A stretch of DNA of 64,000 bases from an uncultured Acidimicrobiales bacterium (lineage in GTDB: Bacteria > Actinomycetota > Acidimicrobiia > Acidimicrobiales > CADCSY01), in NCBI GenBank assembly GCA_902805555.1, contig CADCSY010000092.1, positions 3,006-67,005 on the forward strand, read 5' to 3'. This document shows, piece by piece, positions 42,153 through 50,575 of this stretch. A program made the position numbers and the translations under genes. The notes under the pieces are model-generated. The model ran no database searches and was not told where the DNA came from. It was given only the letters and a program-made list of their open reading frames with translations. Within the stretch, counting starts at the first letter, position 1. Each line of letters opens with the position of its first letter.

Positions 42153-43406
42153 TTACGCCTTGGCCTTGGCCTCGGGCTTGGGCTCCTTGGGCAGGCCGAG
42201 GACGCGCTCGCCCACGATGTTGCGCTGGATCTCGGCGGTCCCGCCCCAGATGGTCTCCGACCGGGAGAAGAAGAACTGCGCCTGCATGGCGCTCACCGGG
42301 TAGTCCTCGCGACCACGCACCCTGGCCATGCCGGGCAGGCCGCCGTCCTCGGCCTGGGCGCCGGTGAGGACCGTGCTCTCCATGCCGAGGATGTCCATGG
42401 CCAGCTCCATGACGTCGCGGTGGTACTCCGACCAGAACATCTTGTTGGTGGCGCCGAGCGCCATGACGCCGAGGTCCTTCGTGTCGTGGAGCGTGGCCGA
42501 CAGGCTGCGCCAGCCGTTCACCTTCATGATCTGGACCTTCGAGTGGGCGACCATCAGGCGCTGGCGGATGACCGGGTCGTCGATCTTCCCGTTCGCCTTC
42601 GCCGCCTCGAGGATCGTCTCGAGCTCGCGCTCGAAGCGCCGGTAGCTGGTGGTGGCCGAGCTGCCCCGCTCGAAGCCGAGCGTGGTCATGGCCACCTTCC
42701 ACCCGTTGTTGAGCCCGCCGACGACGTTGTCCTTCGGGCAGCGGGCGTTCTCGAAGAACACCTCGTTGAACTCACCGGACCCGTCGGGCTGGATGATCGG
42801 CCGCACCTCGATCCCGGGCTGGTGCATCGGGACCAGCAGGTAGGAGATGCCGGCGTGCATGGGGGCGCTGGGATCGGTCCTCGCCAGCAGGAAGACGTAG
42901 TCGGCGTGCTGCGCCATCGTCGTCCAGACCTTCTGGCCGTTGACGACCCACTCGTCGCCGTCGAGCTCGGCCTTGCACTTGAGCGAGGCGAGGTCCGACC
43001 CGGCGTTCGGCTCGGAGAAGCCCTGGCACCACGCGATCTCGCCCTTGAGGATCCCCGGCAGGAACTGCTTCTTCTGCTCCTCCGTGCCCCACTGCAGGAT
43101 GGTCGGACCGACGAGGGTGTCGCCGAAGAAGTCGGCCCGCAGCGGTGCGTTGGCCCGGCTGAACTCCTCGTTGAGCACCACCGACTGCATCGTCGTGAGG
43201 CCCTTGCCCCCGTACTCCTCCGGCCACGAGGCGCAGATCCACCCGCCGGCGAAGAGCTTCTTCGGCCACTCCTCGTTGAACCGCTTGCGGTCCTCGCCCT
43301 TGAGCTGGAAGCCCTCGTCGAACCAGCCCTCTGGCAGGTTCTCCTCCAGCCACGCCCGGATCTCACCGCGGAACTCTTCTGCTTCGGGCGGGTACGTCAG
43401 GTCCAT
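42153..43406 (-). CDS. Acyl-CoA dehydrogenase
   Basis: 417 residues. WCQGFSEPNAGSDLASLKCK, WVVNGQKVWTTMAQHADY and GGTAEIQRNIVGERVLGLP are the acyl-CoA dehydrogenase signatures; EEYGGKGLTTMQ is typical of the steroid/branched-acyl FadE-like members. ATG 43406 gives MDLTYPPEAEEFR; the GTG further up is not needed. It shares function with the dehydrogenase at 38476 but lies on the other strand. Confidence 0.92.
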   Translation of the reverse strand: MDLTYPPEAEEFRGEIRAWLEENLPEGWFDEGFQLKGEDRKRFNEEWPKKLFAGGWICASWPEEYGGKGLTTMQSVVLNEEFSRANAPLRADFFGDTLVGPTILQWGTEEQKKQFLPGILKGEIAWCQGFSEPNAGSDLASLKCKAELDGDEWVVNGQKVWTTMAQHADYVFLLARTDPSAPMHAGISYLLVPMHQPGIEVRPIIQPDGSGEFNEVFFENARCPKDNVVGGLNNGWKVAMTTLGFERGSSATTSYRRFERELETILEAAKANGKIDDPVIRQRLMVAHSKVQIMKVNGWRSLSATLHDTKDLGVMALGATNKMFWSEYHRDVMELAMDILGMESTVLTGAQAEDGGLPGMARVRGREDYPVSAMQAQFFFSRSETIWGGTAEIQRNIVGERVLGLPKEPKPEAKAKA

Positions 43407-43485
43407 GGCGCCATCCTCGCGCCGGCCCCCCACGTGCGAGAAGTCCTCGGCCGGCCCGCTCGGTCGATCTGGCGGCCACGGCGGG

Positions 43486-43491
43486 TAGGTT
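43486..43491 (+). promoter_or_regulatory. Candidate -10 (TAGGTT), leaderless
   Basis: TAGGTT seven bases before ATG 43499 with no ribosome binding site. Confidence 0.5.
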
Positions 43492-43498
43492 TCCGGCC

Positions 43499-44683
43499 AT
43501 GGCCGTCACCGAGAACGCACCTGCGCCCAAGCGCGAGCGCTGGACCGCGCAGTGGCTCGAGCTGTACGACGAGGTCGTCACGACCGGGCTGTGCACCGGC
43601 TGCGCCGGCTGCGTCATCGCCTGTCCCCACGACGTGATCGGCTACGACCACTCCTCCGGCGGGTACCGCCCCTTCCACCTGGAGGAGGAGCTCGGTCCCG
43701 ACGACTGCATCCACGGCCAGAAGGGCTGCACGAGCTGCACCCGGGCCTGCCCCCGGTTCCGCACCTGGGAGACCGAGGCGGACACGTTCCTCTTCGGGCG
43801 CGAGCGCCTCCCCGCCGAGCTCTCGGGCATCGGGAAGGACATCGTCCTCGCCAGGGCGGCCGACCCGGCGCTCGCAGCGGCCGGCCAGGACGGCGGCCTC
43901 GTGTCGGCGATCCTCCTGTGGGCCATGGAGCACGGCTACATCGACGCCGCCCTCGTCTCGTACCTCGAGGGCGACGGCACGAGCTGGAAGGCCAGGCCCG
44001 GCGTGGCCCGCACCCCCGAGGACGTGCTCGCCGCCGCCGGCAGCCGCTACACCTACTCGGCCAACAACCTGGCCTACGACGACGCGGTCGAGGGCGGCGC
44101 CGACAAGATCTGCCTCGTCGGCATGGGCTGCATGACGAGCGCGCCGCCCGTGATGAAGAACCGCAAGATCGGCAAGGTCGGGCGGCGCTTCGCGCTCAAC
44201 ATCGGCCTGCTCTGCTCCAAGACCTTCGACGACGCCATCTTCGAGGAGCTCTTCGAGGCGAAGTACGGCCTCAAGAAGCAGGACATGGTCAAGATGAACA
44301 TCAAGGGCGTGTTCCAGATCTGGATGCGCAACGGCGACTACCACGAGGTGCCCCTCAAGGAGTGCCACGCCTGGACCCGCGAGGGGTGCACGAGGTGCCC
44401 GGACTTCGCCGCCGAGCACGCCGACATCTCCACCGGTGGCATCGGCGCCTTCAACGACTGGACGCTCACCGTGATCCGCACCGACGTCGGGCGCGAGATC
44501 ATGGACGGGATGATCAGGGACGGGGTCATCGAGACCCGCCCGGGTGACGACGACCCCGGCGCCATCGACCTCATGCAGAAGCTCTCCCGCAAGAGCCGCA
44601 AGCGCTGGCCCGAGACCGCCGTCGCCGCCCCCGGCGCCGTGCCCCCGCTCCCCCCGAAGGTCGCCCCCGCAGCCGGCGCCTGA
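43499..44683 (+). CDS. Coenzyme F420 hydrogenase/dehydrogenase beta-subunit family protein
   Basis: 394 residues. GLCTGCAGCVIACPHD and GCTSCTRACPRF are two [4Fe-4S] cluster motifs, then a long FrhB-type domain with CLVGMGCMTSAPP and a late GCTRCPDFAAEHADISTGG. FrhB-like proteins bind FAD and hydride-exchange with F420. Members near fatty-acid genes may reduce or oxidise lipid intermediates. The last 25 residues are Pro/Ala-rich. Confidence 0.85.
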   Translation: MAVTENAPAPKRERWTAQWLELYDEVVTTGLCTGCAGCVIACPHDVIGYDHSSGGYRPFHLEEELGPDDCIHGQKGCTSCTRACPRFRTWETEADTFLFGRERLPAELSGIGKDIVLARAADPALAAAGQDGGLVSAILLWAMEHGYIDAALVSYLEGDGTSWKARPGVARTPEDVLAAAGSRYTYSANNLAYDDAVEGGADKICLVGMGCMTSAPPVMKNRKIGKVGRRFALNIGLLCSKTFDDAIFEELFEAKYGLKKQDMVKMNIKGVFQIWMRNGDYHEVPLKECHAWTREGCTRCPDFAAEHADISTGGIGAFNDWTLTVIRTDVGREIMDGMIRDGVIETRPGDDDPGAIDLMQKLSRKSRKRWPETAVAAPGAVPPLPPKVAPAAGA

Positions 44684-44898
44684 GCCGAGGGGCCGTCGGC
44701 GGCACCACCCGTCGAGGACATCTCGAGGACCACTGGTCGGGCCGGCACGTCGATCCCGCGTGCCGGCACCTCTGTGGCCGAGACCACCTTCACGGGGCCG
44801 GCCGTGGACCACCACCCACGAGCGACCCGTCCCGGGCCCGGAGGCGGTCGGACCAGGGCGCCGGCGCACCCTCTGAGGAGCTCGCGCCCGGCCGAACC

Positions 44899-44904
44899 TA
44901 CGAT
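44899..44904 (+). promoter_or_regulatory. Candidate -10 (TACGAT), leaderless
   Basis: TACGAT seven bases before ATG 44912 with no ribosome binding site. Confidence 0.5.
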
Positions 44905-44911
44905 CCCACCC

Positions 44912-45865
44912 ATGCCGGTCGATCCCCAGGTCCAGCTCCTCCTCGACGCCCTCGCCGCGGCCGAGGCGCCACCGCTGCACACGCTCTCGCCGGAGGATGC
45001 GCGCGCCGCCTACGCCGCCCTGGCGGTGGCGAGGACGGGCACGGGTGATGCGGCCTCCACCGAGGACCTGGTGGTGGCGGGCCCCGCCGGTGACGTGCCC
45101 GTCCGCGTGTACCGACCGGAGGGAGCCGACGCCCCCGCCCCGGTGTGCGTCTTCTTCCACGGCGGCGGCTGGGTCATCGGGAGCATCGAGACCCACGACG
45201 CCCTGTGCACGGCCCTCGCCGCCCGCTCGGGCGTCGTCATCGTGTCGGTGGAGTACCGCCTCTCCCCGGAGGCCCCGTACCCGGCCGCGCTCGACGACTG
45301 CCTCGCAGCGACCCGCTGGGTCGCCGACAACGCGGCCGAGCTCGCTGTCGACCCCCGGCGCCTCGCCGTGGGGGGCGACTCGGCGGGCGGGAACCTCGCC
45401 GCCGCCGTCGCCATCAGGGCCCGGGACGAAGGGGCACCGGCGATCGCCTTCCAGCTGCTGGTGTACCCCGTGCTCGACCACTCCTTCGACCAGCCCAGCT
45501 ACGTCGAGAACGCCGAGGGGTACTTCCTCACCGCCGACGGCATGCGCTGGTTCAGCAGCCACTACCTGGGTGGCACCTCCCCGACCGAGCCGCTCGCCGC
45601 CCCCCTCCACGCCCCTGATCTGACCGGGCTGCCTCCTGCGCTCGTCCTCACCGCAGAGTTCGACCCGCTGCGCGACGAGGGCGAGGCCTACGGCGCCCGC
45701 CTCTCGGAGGCAGGCGTCGCCACCACGGTCCGCAGGTACGACGGCATGGTGCACGGCTTCGTCAGCATGTACGCGCTCGTCGACGCCGGTTCACGTGGGC
45801 TCGACGAGTGCGCAACAGCGCTCCGACAGGCACTGGCCGTCGATGCCGTCGAGGTGCGACGATGA
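44912..45865 (+). CDS. Alpha/beta hydrolase, hormone-sensitive lipase family
   Basis: 317 residues. VCVFFHGGGWVIGS is the HGGG oxyanion motif, VGGDSAGGNLAAAVA carries the Ser, FDPLRDEGEAY the acid and GMVHGFVSM the His: all signs of the HSL esterase family. Cytosolic short-acyl ester hydrolase is likely. About 60 bases before the P450 gene on the same strand. Confidence 0.93.
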   Translation: MPVDPQVQLLLDALAAAEAPPLHTLSPEDARAAYAALAVARTGTGDAASTEDLVVAGPAGDVPVRVYRPEGADAPAPVCVFFHGGGWVIGSIETHDALCTALAARSGVVIVSVEYRLSPEAPYPAALDDCLAATRWVADNAAELAVDPRRLAVGGDSAGGNLAAAVAIRARDEGAPAIAFQLLVYPVLDHSFDQPSYVENAEGYFLTADGMRWFSSHYLGGTSPTEPLAAPLHAPDLTGLPPALVLTAEFDPLRDEGEAYGARLSEAGVATTVRRYDGMVHGFVSMYALVDAGSRGLDECATALRQALAVDAVEVRR

Positions 45866-45890
45866 GACGGACCTGGCCTCGATGTCTCGC

Positions 45891-45920
45891 TAGGTTGGTG
45901 CCCGACCACTTCGAAGGGGA
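45891..45920 (+). promoter_or_regulatory. Candidate -10 (TAGGTT) and ribosome site of P450 gene
   Basis: TAGGTT at 45891-45896 is followed by a leader of about 24 bases with AAGGGGA (45914-45920) six bases before GTG 45927. Unlike many genes here, this one has a leader and a ribosome site. Confidence 0.45.
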
Positions 45921-45926
45921 TGCGCA

Positions 45927-47159
45927 GTGACCACGACCGATCCGAGCATGCCGGTGTCCAGCTGGGCCGACGACTACGACATCTTCGACCACGACTACGT
46001 CGCCAACCCGTTCCCCGTCTGGGACGAGCTGCGGGGCACCTGTCCGGTGGCCCACACCGACCGCTGGGGGGGCTCGTGGATGCCCACCCGCTACGAGGAC
46101 GTGTCGGCGATCGCCCACGACACCGAGCACTTCTCGTCCCGCGAGGTCCTCGTGACCCCCGCGCCCGAGCCGCCCGAGGACGGCGAGGAGATGGTGCTCC
46201 AGCTCGGCGGCGAGGTCGCAGCCCCCCCGATCACCTCCGACCCGCCCGAGCACCAGTGGGCCCGCCGGCTGATCCTCCCGATGTTCGCGCCGAAGGCGGT
46301 GGAGAAGTACGAGCCGATCACACGCGACCTGTGCCGGAGCCTGGTGCAGGACCTGGTGGCGGCGGGCAAGGGTGACGCCGCGGTCGGCTACGCCCAGCAG
46401 ATCCCGGTGCGCATCATCGCCAAGATGCTCGGCATCCCCGAGTCGATGTCCGAGACGTTCACCCAGTGGGTGCGGGGCGCCCTCGAGCTCGGGGCCACCG
46501 ATCCGGAGGTCCGCCAGGAGGCGTTCAAGGAGATCATCACCTACCTGTTCGAGGAGGTGACGAAGCGCAAGGAGCACCCGGGCGACGACATCCTCTCCGA
46601 GCTCCTCGCCGCCGAGGTCGACGGCGAGCCCGTGCCCGACTACCACGTCATCGGCACGGGGATCCTGATCCTCGTCGCCGGCATCGACACCACCTGGTCG
46701 GCCATCGGCTCTGCGATCTGGCACCTGGCCACCCACCCGGAGGACCGCCGCCGCCTCGTGGCCGAGCCCGACCTGATGCCCCTCGCCGTCGAGGAGCTGC
46801 TGCGGGCCTACTCCCCCGTCACCATGGCCCGCGTGGTCAAGGAGGACGTGGAGGTGAACGGCTGCCCCATGAAGGTGGACGACCGGGTCCTGCTCTCGTT
46901 CCCCTCGGCCAACCGTGACCCCGAGGTCTTCGAGCGCCCGAACGAGGTCATCCTCGACCGGGCCAAGAACCGCCACATCGCCTTCGGCGCCGGCATCCAC
47001 CGCTGCGCCGGCTCGAACCTGGCCCGCATGGAGCTGCGGGTCGCCATCGAGGAGTTCCTGCGCGCCGCCCCCGAGTTCTCCCTCGAGGACGGGGCCACCG
47101 TCACGTGGGCCGGCGGCCAGGTCCGTGGTCCCCGCCAGCTGCCGGTGGTGTTCGGATGA
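45927..47159 (+). CDS. Cytochrome P450
   Basis: 410 residues, a soluble class I bacterial P450. ILVAGIDTTWSAIG is the I-helix oxygen-activation motif (AGxxTT), VEELLRA the ExxR, and FGAGIHRCAGSNLARMEL the haem-Cys loop. The ferredoxin overlaps its stop by four bases, giving a ready redox partner. Substrate unknown; neighbours suggest a lipid or terpenoid. Confidence 0.95.
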   Translation: MTTTDPSMPVSSWADDYDIFDHDYVANPFPVWDELRGTCPVAHTDRWGGSWMPTRYEDVSAIAHDTEHFSSREVLVTPAPEPPEDGEEMVLQLGGEVAAPPITSDPPEHQWARRLILPMFAPKAVEKYEPITRDLCRSLVQDLVAAGKGDAAVGYAQQIPVRIIAKMLGIPESMSETFTQWVRGALELGATDPEVRQEAFKEIITYLFEEVTKRKEHPGDDILSELLAAEVDGEPVPDYHVIGTGILILVAGIDTTWSAIGSAIWHLATHPEDRRRLVAEPDLMPLAVEELLRAYSPVTMARVVKEDVEVNGCPMKVDDRVLLSFPSANRDPEVFERPNEVILDRAKNRHIAFGAGIHRCAGSNLARMELRVAIEEFLRAAPEFSLEDGATVTWAGGQVRGPRQLPVVFG

Positions 47160-47353
47160 AGGTCCGCCTGATCGACGACAAGTGCCAGGGCCACGGCCGC
47201 TGCTACGCCCTCGCCCCCGAGCTGTTCGAGAGCGACGACTACGGCAACGCGCAGCTGTGCGGCGACGGCTCCGTCCTCCCCGGCCAGGAGGACGACGCGC
47301 GCCTGGCCGCCGACAACTGCCCCGAGTTCGCCATCGAGCTCGACGAGGCCTGA
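47156..47353 (+). CDS. Ferredoxin (3Fe-4S type), P450 partner
   Basis: 65 residues. CQGHGRC (C-x2-H-x2-C) and NCPEFAI give three Cys with a His in the fourth position, the pattern of actinobacterial P450 ferredoxins. ATG overlaps the P450 stop (ATGA), so the two are made together. An additional Cys occurs in LCGDGS. Confidence 0.93.
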   Translation: MKVRLIDDKCQGHGRCYALAPELFESDDYGNAQLCGDGSVLPGQEDDARLAADNCPEFAIELDEA

Positions 47354-47407
47354 GTCCCGCCCGGCGCGGCCGGGCGGCAGCTTGAACCCGGCCCGCAGGG
47401 CCACAAC

Positions 47408-47470
47408 TAGCCTCGGTCGAGAACGCGAGCCGGGCGCACGAACGTCCACTCGCACCGAACCTCAGGGGAG
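47408..47470 (+). promoter_or_regulatory. Candidate promoter -10 and ribosome site of thiolase gene
   Basis: TAGCCT at 47408-47413; AGGGGAG (47464-47470) lies six bases before ATG 47477. Confidence 0.4.
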
Positions 47471-47476
47471 CTCCTC

Positions 47477-48640
47477 ATGGCTGAAGCCGTCATCGTCGCC
47501 ACCGCACGCACGCCCATCGGCCGGGCCTTCAAGGGCTCGCTGGCCGAAGCCCGTCCCGACGACATGGGGGGCTTCATCGTCGACACCCTCATGAACAAGG
47601 TCCCCGAGGTCGACCGCGCGTCGGTCGAGGACTGCATCATCGGCGCCGCCAACCACGCCGGCGAGCAGGGCATGAACGTGGCCCGCAACATCGCGCTCCT
47701 GGCGGGCCTGCCCGACACCGTGCCCGGGACGACGGTCAACCGCTTCTGCGCCTCGTCGCTGCAGTCGATCCGGATGGCGTACCACGCCATCAAGGCCGGC
47801 GAGGGCGACACCTACGTGGCCGGAGGCGTCGAGTCCGTCAGCCGGACCGGCGGCCGTGGCTTCCAGAAGGAGGACATGAACCTCCGCTTCGTCGCCGGGA
47901 GCAACGACTTCATCAACAACGTCTACATCCCGATGGGCATGACGGCGGAGAACGTTGCGGCCAAGTACGGCGTGACCCGCGACCGCCTCGACGAGTTCGC
48001 CAAGCTGAGCCAGGACCGGGCCACGGCCGCCCAGGAGAACGGGTTCTTCGAGCGTGAGCTCACGCCGTACACGCTCCCCAACGGCGACGTCGTCTCGAAG
48101 GACGACTGCCCCCGCGCCGGCACCACCCTCGAGAAGCTGGCCAGCCTGCCCCCCGCGTTCAAGGAGGACGGCGTGGTGACCGCCGGCAACGCCTGCCCGC
48201 TGAACGACGGGGCGGCCGCCGTGCTCGTCATGAGCGAGGACAAGGCCCGCGAGCTCGGCCTCACCCCGCTCGCCCGCATCCTCGGCTCGTCGGTGTCGGG
48301 CCTGGCGCCGGAGATCATGGGGGTCGGGCCGATCGTCGCCCTCCAGAAGCTGTTCGCCCAGACCGGCAGGTCGATCTCCGACGTGGACGTCGTCGAGCTG
48401 AACGAGGCGTTCGCCGCCCAGGTGCTCCCCATCTGCGACGAGATCGGGATCAGCGTCGAGGACCAGCTGAACCCGCACGGCGGGGCCATCGCCCTCGGCC
48501 ACCCCTTCGGTCAGACCGGCGCCCGCATCATGACGACGCTCCTCAACGACCTCCAGACCCTCGACGGCACCATCGGGGTCGAGACGATGTGCGTCGGCGG
48601 CGGCCAGGGGATGGCGATGATGGTCGAGCGCCTCAGCTGA
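47477..48640 (+). CDS. Acetyl-CoA acetyltransferase / 3-ketoacyl-CoA thiolase
   Basis: 387 residues. VNRFCASSLQSI has the nucleophilic Cys, NEAFAAQ, the NPHGGAIALGHPFGQTGAR His motif and the CVGGGQGMAMMVE Cys motif are all intact. Cleaves 3-ketoacyl-CoA or condenses acetyl-CoA. With the dehydrogenases, hydrolases and P450 it suggests a lipid or sterol degradation region. Confidence 0.95.
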   Translation: MAEAVIVATARTPIGRAFKGSLAEARPDDMGGFIVDTLMNKVPEVDRASVEDCIIGAANHAGEQGMNVARNIALLAGLPDTVPGTTVNRFCASSLQSIRMAYHAIKAGEGDTYVAGGVESVSRTGGRGFQKEDMNLRFVAGSNDFINNVYIPMGMTAENVAAKYGVTRDRLDEFAKLSQDRATAAQENGFFERELTPYTLPNGDVVSKDDCPRAGTTLEKLASLPPAFKEDGVVTAGNACPLNDGAAAVLVMSEDKARELGLTPLARILGSSVSGLAPEIMGVGPIVALQKLFAQTGRSISDVDVVELNEAFAAQVLPICDEIGISVEDQLNPHGGAIALGHPFGQTGARIMTTLLNDLQTLDGTIGVETMCVGGGQGMAMMVERLS

Positions 48641-48735
48641 GCCGCAGCATCGCACCTCACGCAACGGGGGCGGCAGTTTGCTGAGCGCGTTCGGGGGGGA
48701 CGGGTTGTCCAGCATCCACCACCCGAGGAGAGCCC

Positions 48736-48813
48736 GTGAGCACCCGAGCGATCGCCATCGTCGCCCTCGTCATCGCCGTCATCGTGCTGCTGATCGTGAC
48801 AAACGTCCTCTAG
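48736..48813 (+). CDS. 25-residue membrane microprotein
   Basis: GTG 48736 follows GAGGAGAG (48725-48732) at good spacing and encodes STRAIAIVALVIAVIVLLIV then TNVL and TAG. One membrane helix with Arg near the N-terminus. Similar tiny one-helix proteins occur widely in actinobacteria, as I recall from general knowledge; none is assigned a role. Confidence 0.6.
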   Translation: MSTRAIAIVALVIAVIVLLIVTNVL

Positions 48814-48871
48814 ATCCTCCTCGGTCGAAGGCGAGGGACACGCCTCCGGCTCCACCAGTCGTGGGGGGACG

Positions 48872-49738
48872 GTGGACGCCGGTCCCCTGCGCGACCTCCT
48901 GACCGCCTGCGCCGGGGTCTTCACCGGAGCGCTCTCCGGGGCGTTCGGTGTCGGCGGCGCGGTGATCTCGACGCCGGCCATCCGCGCGCTCGGCGTGCCC
49001 GCCAGCCTGGCCGTCGGCACCACCCTCCCGTCGATCCTGCCCAGTGCCGTGGCCGGGGCCCTGCGGTACCGGCGGGAGGGGCTGATCGACGGCCAGGCCG
49101 TGCTGCTGACCGTGCCGGTGGGCCTCGTGGCCGCAGTCGCAGGTGCGGTCGTCTCGGAGGTTGTCCCGGGGGAGGGCCACCTGCTCATGCTCCTCACCTC
49201 GGTCCTGCTGGCGGTCACCTCGATCCGCATGGCGCGCCACGAGCCCGCACCGTCGGGGAGCCACGGCTCCGAGCCGGTGGTCGGTGGCGCCGAGCCCGGC
49301 CCGATGGTCCCGGTGCCGGCCGAGACCGGCGATCCCGCTCCTGCGGCACCCCACCACGGTCGCGGCCGCGCCCCGGCCTTCGCCGCCGTGGGGGCGGCGG
49401 CGGGACTGCTCTCCGGGCTCCTCGGGGTCGGGGGCGGGATCGTGATGGTCCCCGGGTTCACCCAGGTCGCAGGACTCTCGATCAAGTCGGCGATCGCCAC
49501 CTCGCTCGTCTGCGTCGCCGCGCTGGCCATCCCCGGCACGGTCACCCACGCCGTGCTCGGCAACATCGACTGGCGGGCGGCCGCCTTCCTCACGCTCACC
49601 GTGATCCCCGGCTCCCGGCTCGGCGTGGCCGCCACCCTCAGGGCGAGCGAACGGGCCCTGCGAACGAGCGTCGCCGGCCTCCTCGGGGTGGTCGCGGTCG
49701 TCTACGCCGGCGGTGAGCTGGCGAGCCTCCTGCGGTGA
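48872..49738 (+). CDS. TauE/SafE family membrane exporter
   Basis: 288 residues, about seven membrane segments in two halves, each opening with GxxxGxFGVGGxxxxxP patterns (GALSGAFGVGGAVISTPA and GLLSGLLGVGGGIVMVPGF). This repeat is the TauE/SafE signature for sulfite or sulfonate export. A Gly/Pro-rich cytosolic loop of about 45 residues lies between the halves. With the SsuD pair elsewhere it may help export sulfite, but this link is inference. Confidence 0.88.
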   Translation: MDAGPLRDLLTACAGVFTGALSGAFGVGGAVISTPAIRALGVPASLAVGTTLPSILPSAVAGALRYRREGLIDGQAVLLTVPVGLVAAVAGAVVSEVVPGEGHLLMLLTSVLLAVTSIRMARHEPAPSGSHGSEPVVGGAEPGPMVPVPAETGDPAPAAPHHGRGRAPAFAAVGAAAGLLSGLLGVGGGIVMVPGFTQVAGLSIKSAIATSLVCVAALAIPGTVTHAVLGNIDWRAAAFLTLTVIPGSRLGVAATLRASERALRTSVAGLLGVVAVVYAGGELASLLR

Positions 49739-49811
49739 GACCGGGAGGGTCGGGCCGCAGCCGTCGTCCCCCGCCCTGCTCGGCCCCGGAACCGGCGCCG
49801 GGCGCCGGTCC

Positions 49812-50552
49812 TCAGGCACCCAGCTCCCGCGCCCGGGTGAAGACGGCGTCGAGCATGGCCTCGGTCAACGTCCCCGTGAAGGTGTTCTGCTGGCTCGGGT
49901 GGTACGAGCCCAGCAGCGTCCGGCCCCCCGGGAGGGGGTGCTCGGCCAGGTGCCCGAAGCGGGGTCGAGGTCGCACGTCGAGCGCTCCGGCCACCACCTG
50001 CGAGGCGAAGGCACCGAGCACGACGACGACACGGACCGACGTGAGCAGGCGCAGCTCGCGGCGGAGGTACGGGAGGCAGGTGTCGCGCTCGGCCGGCGTC
50101 GGCTTGTTGGCGGGAGGGGCGCAGCGGACGGCTGCGTTGACCCACGCCCCCGTGAGCGTCAGCCCGTCGTCCCGCGCCACGCTGGTGGACTGGTTCGCGT
50201 AGCCGGCGCGGTGCATGGCCCGGTAGAGCCAGTCGGCGCTGCGGTCGCCGGTGAAGACGCGCCCGGTGCGGTTGCCACCGTGCGCGGCGGGGGCCAGGCC
50301 CACCACCAGCAGGCGGGCCCCCGGGTCGCCGAACCCGGGGAGGGGCCGTCCCCAGTAGTCGTCGGTGGCGAAGGAGGCGCGCTTCGCCGTCGCCGTCTCC
50401 TCCCGCCACGCCACCAGCCGAGGACAGGCGAAGCAGGTGGTGATCTCCCGGTCGATGCGCTCGAGGCTGTCTCCCGGCACCTCGTCGGAGGGTGGTGCGA
50501 CGTGGTCGTCGGGCTCCGTCCCGAAGCGCCAGCCCAGGTGCGGATCGGCCAT
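49812..50552 (-). CDS. Uracil-DNA glycosylase, family 5 (UdgB-like)
   Basis: 246 residues. CFACPRLVAWREE is the Fe-S cluster start of family 4/5 enzymes, VVGLAPAAHGGNRTGRVFTGDRSADW is the family 5 motif (a GLAPAAxG loop without the catalytic Asp/Asn of family 4), and YHPSQQNTFTG is the late His motif. Removes uracil and other deaminated bases from DNA. ATG 50552 has TACCGT seven bases upstream. Divergent from the phosphatase gene. Confidence 0.9.
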   Translation of the reverse strand: MADPHLGWRFGTEPDDHVAPPSDEVPGDSLERIDREITTCFACPRLVAWREETATAKRASFATDDYWGRPLPGFGDPGARLLVVGLAPAAHGGNRTGRVFTGDRSADWLYRAMHRAGYANQSTSVARDDGLTLTGAWVNAAVRCAPPANKPTPAERDTCLPYLRRELRLLTSVRVVVVLGAFASQVVAGALDVRPRPRFGHLAEHPLPGGRTLLGSYHPSQQNTFTGTLTEAMLDAVFTRARELGA

Positions 50553-50559
50553 CGGCCCC

Positions 50560-50569
50560 ACGGTAGGTT
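50560..50569. promoter_or_regulatory. Overlapping divergent -10 elements
   Basis: The ten bases ACGGTAGGTT hold TAGGTT (50564-50569) for the plus gene and TACCGT (minus, 50565-50560) for the minus gene, sharing the TA. Each lies six to seven bases from the first codon of its gene. Confidence 0.55.
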
Positions 50570-50575
50570 GACCCG

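Noticed and set aside
41818-42303. 161-codon open frame across the stem-loop array
   Set aside because: The translation simply follows the DNA repeats and runs antisense into the acyl-CoA dehydrogenase gene; no start signal.
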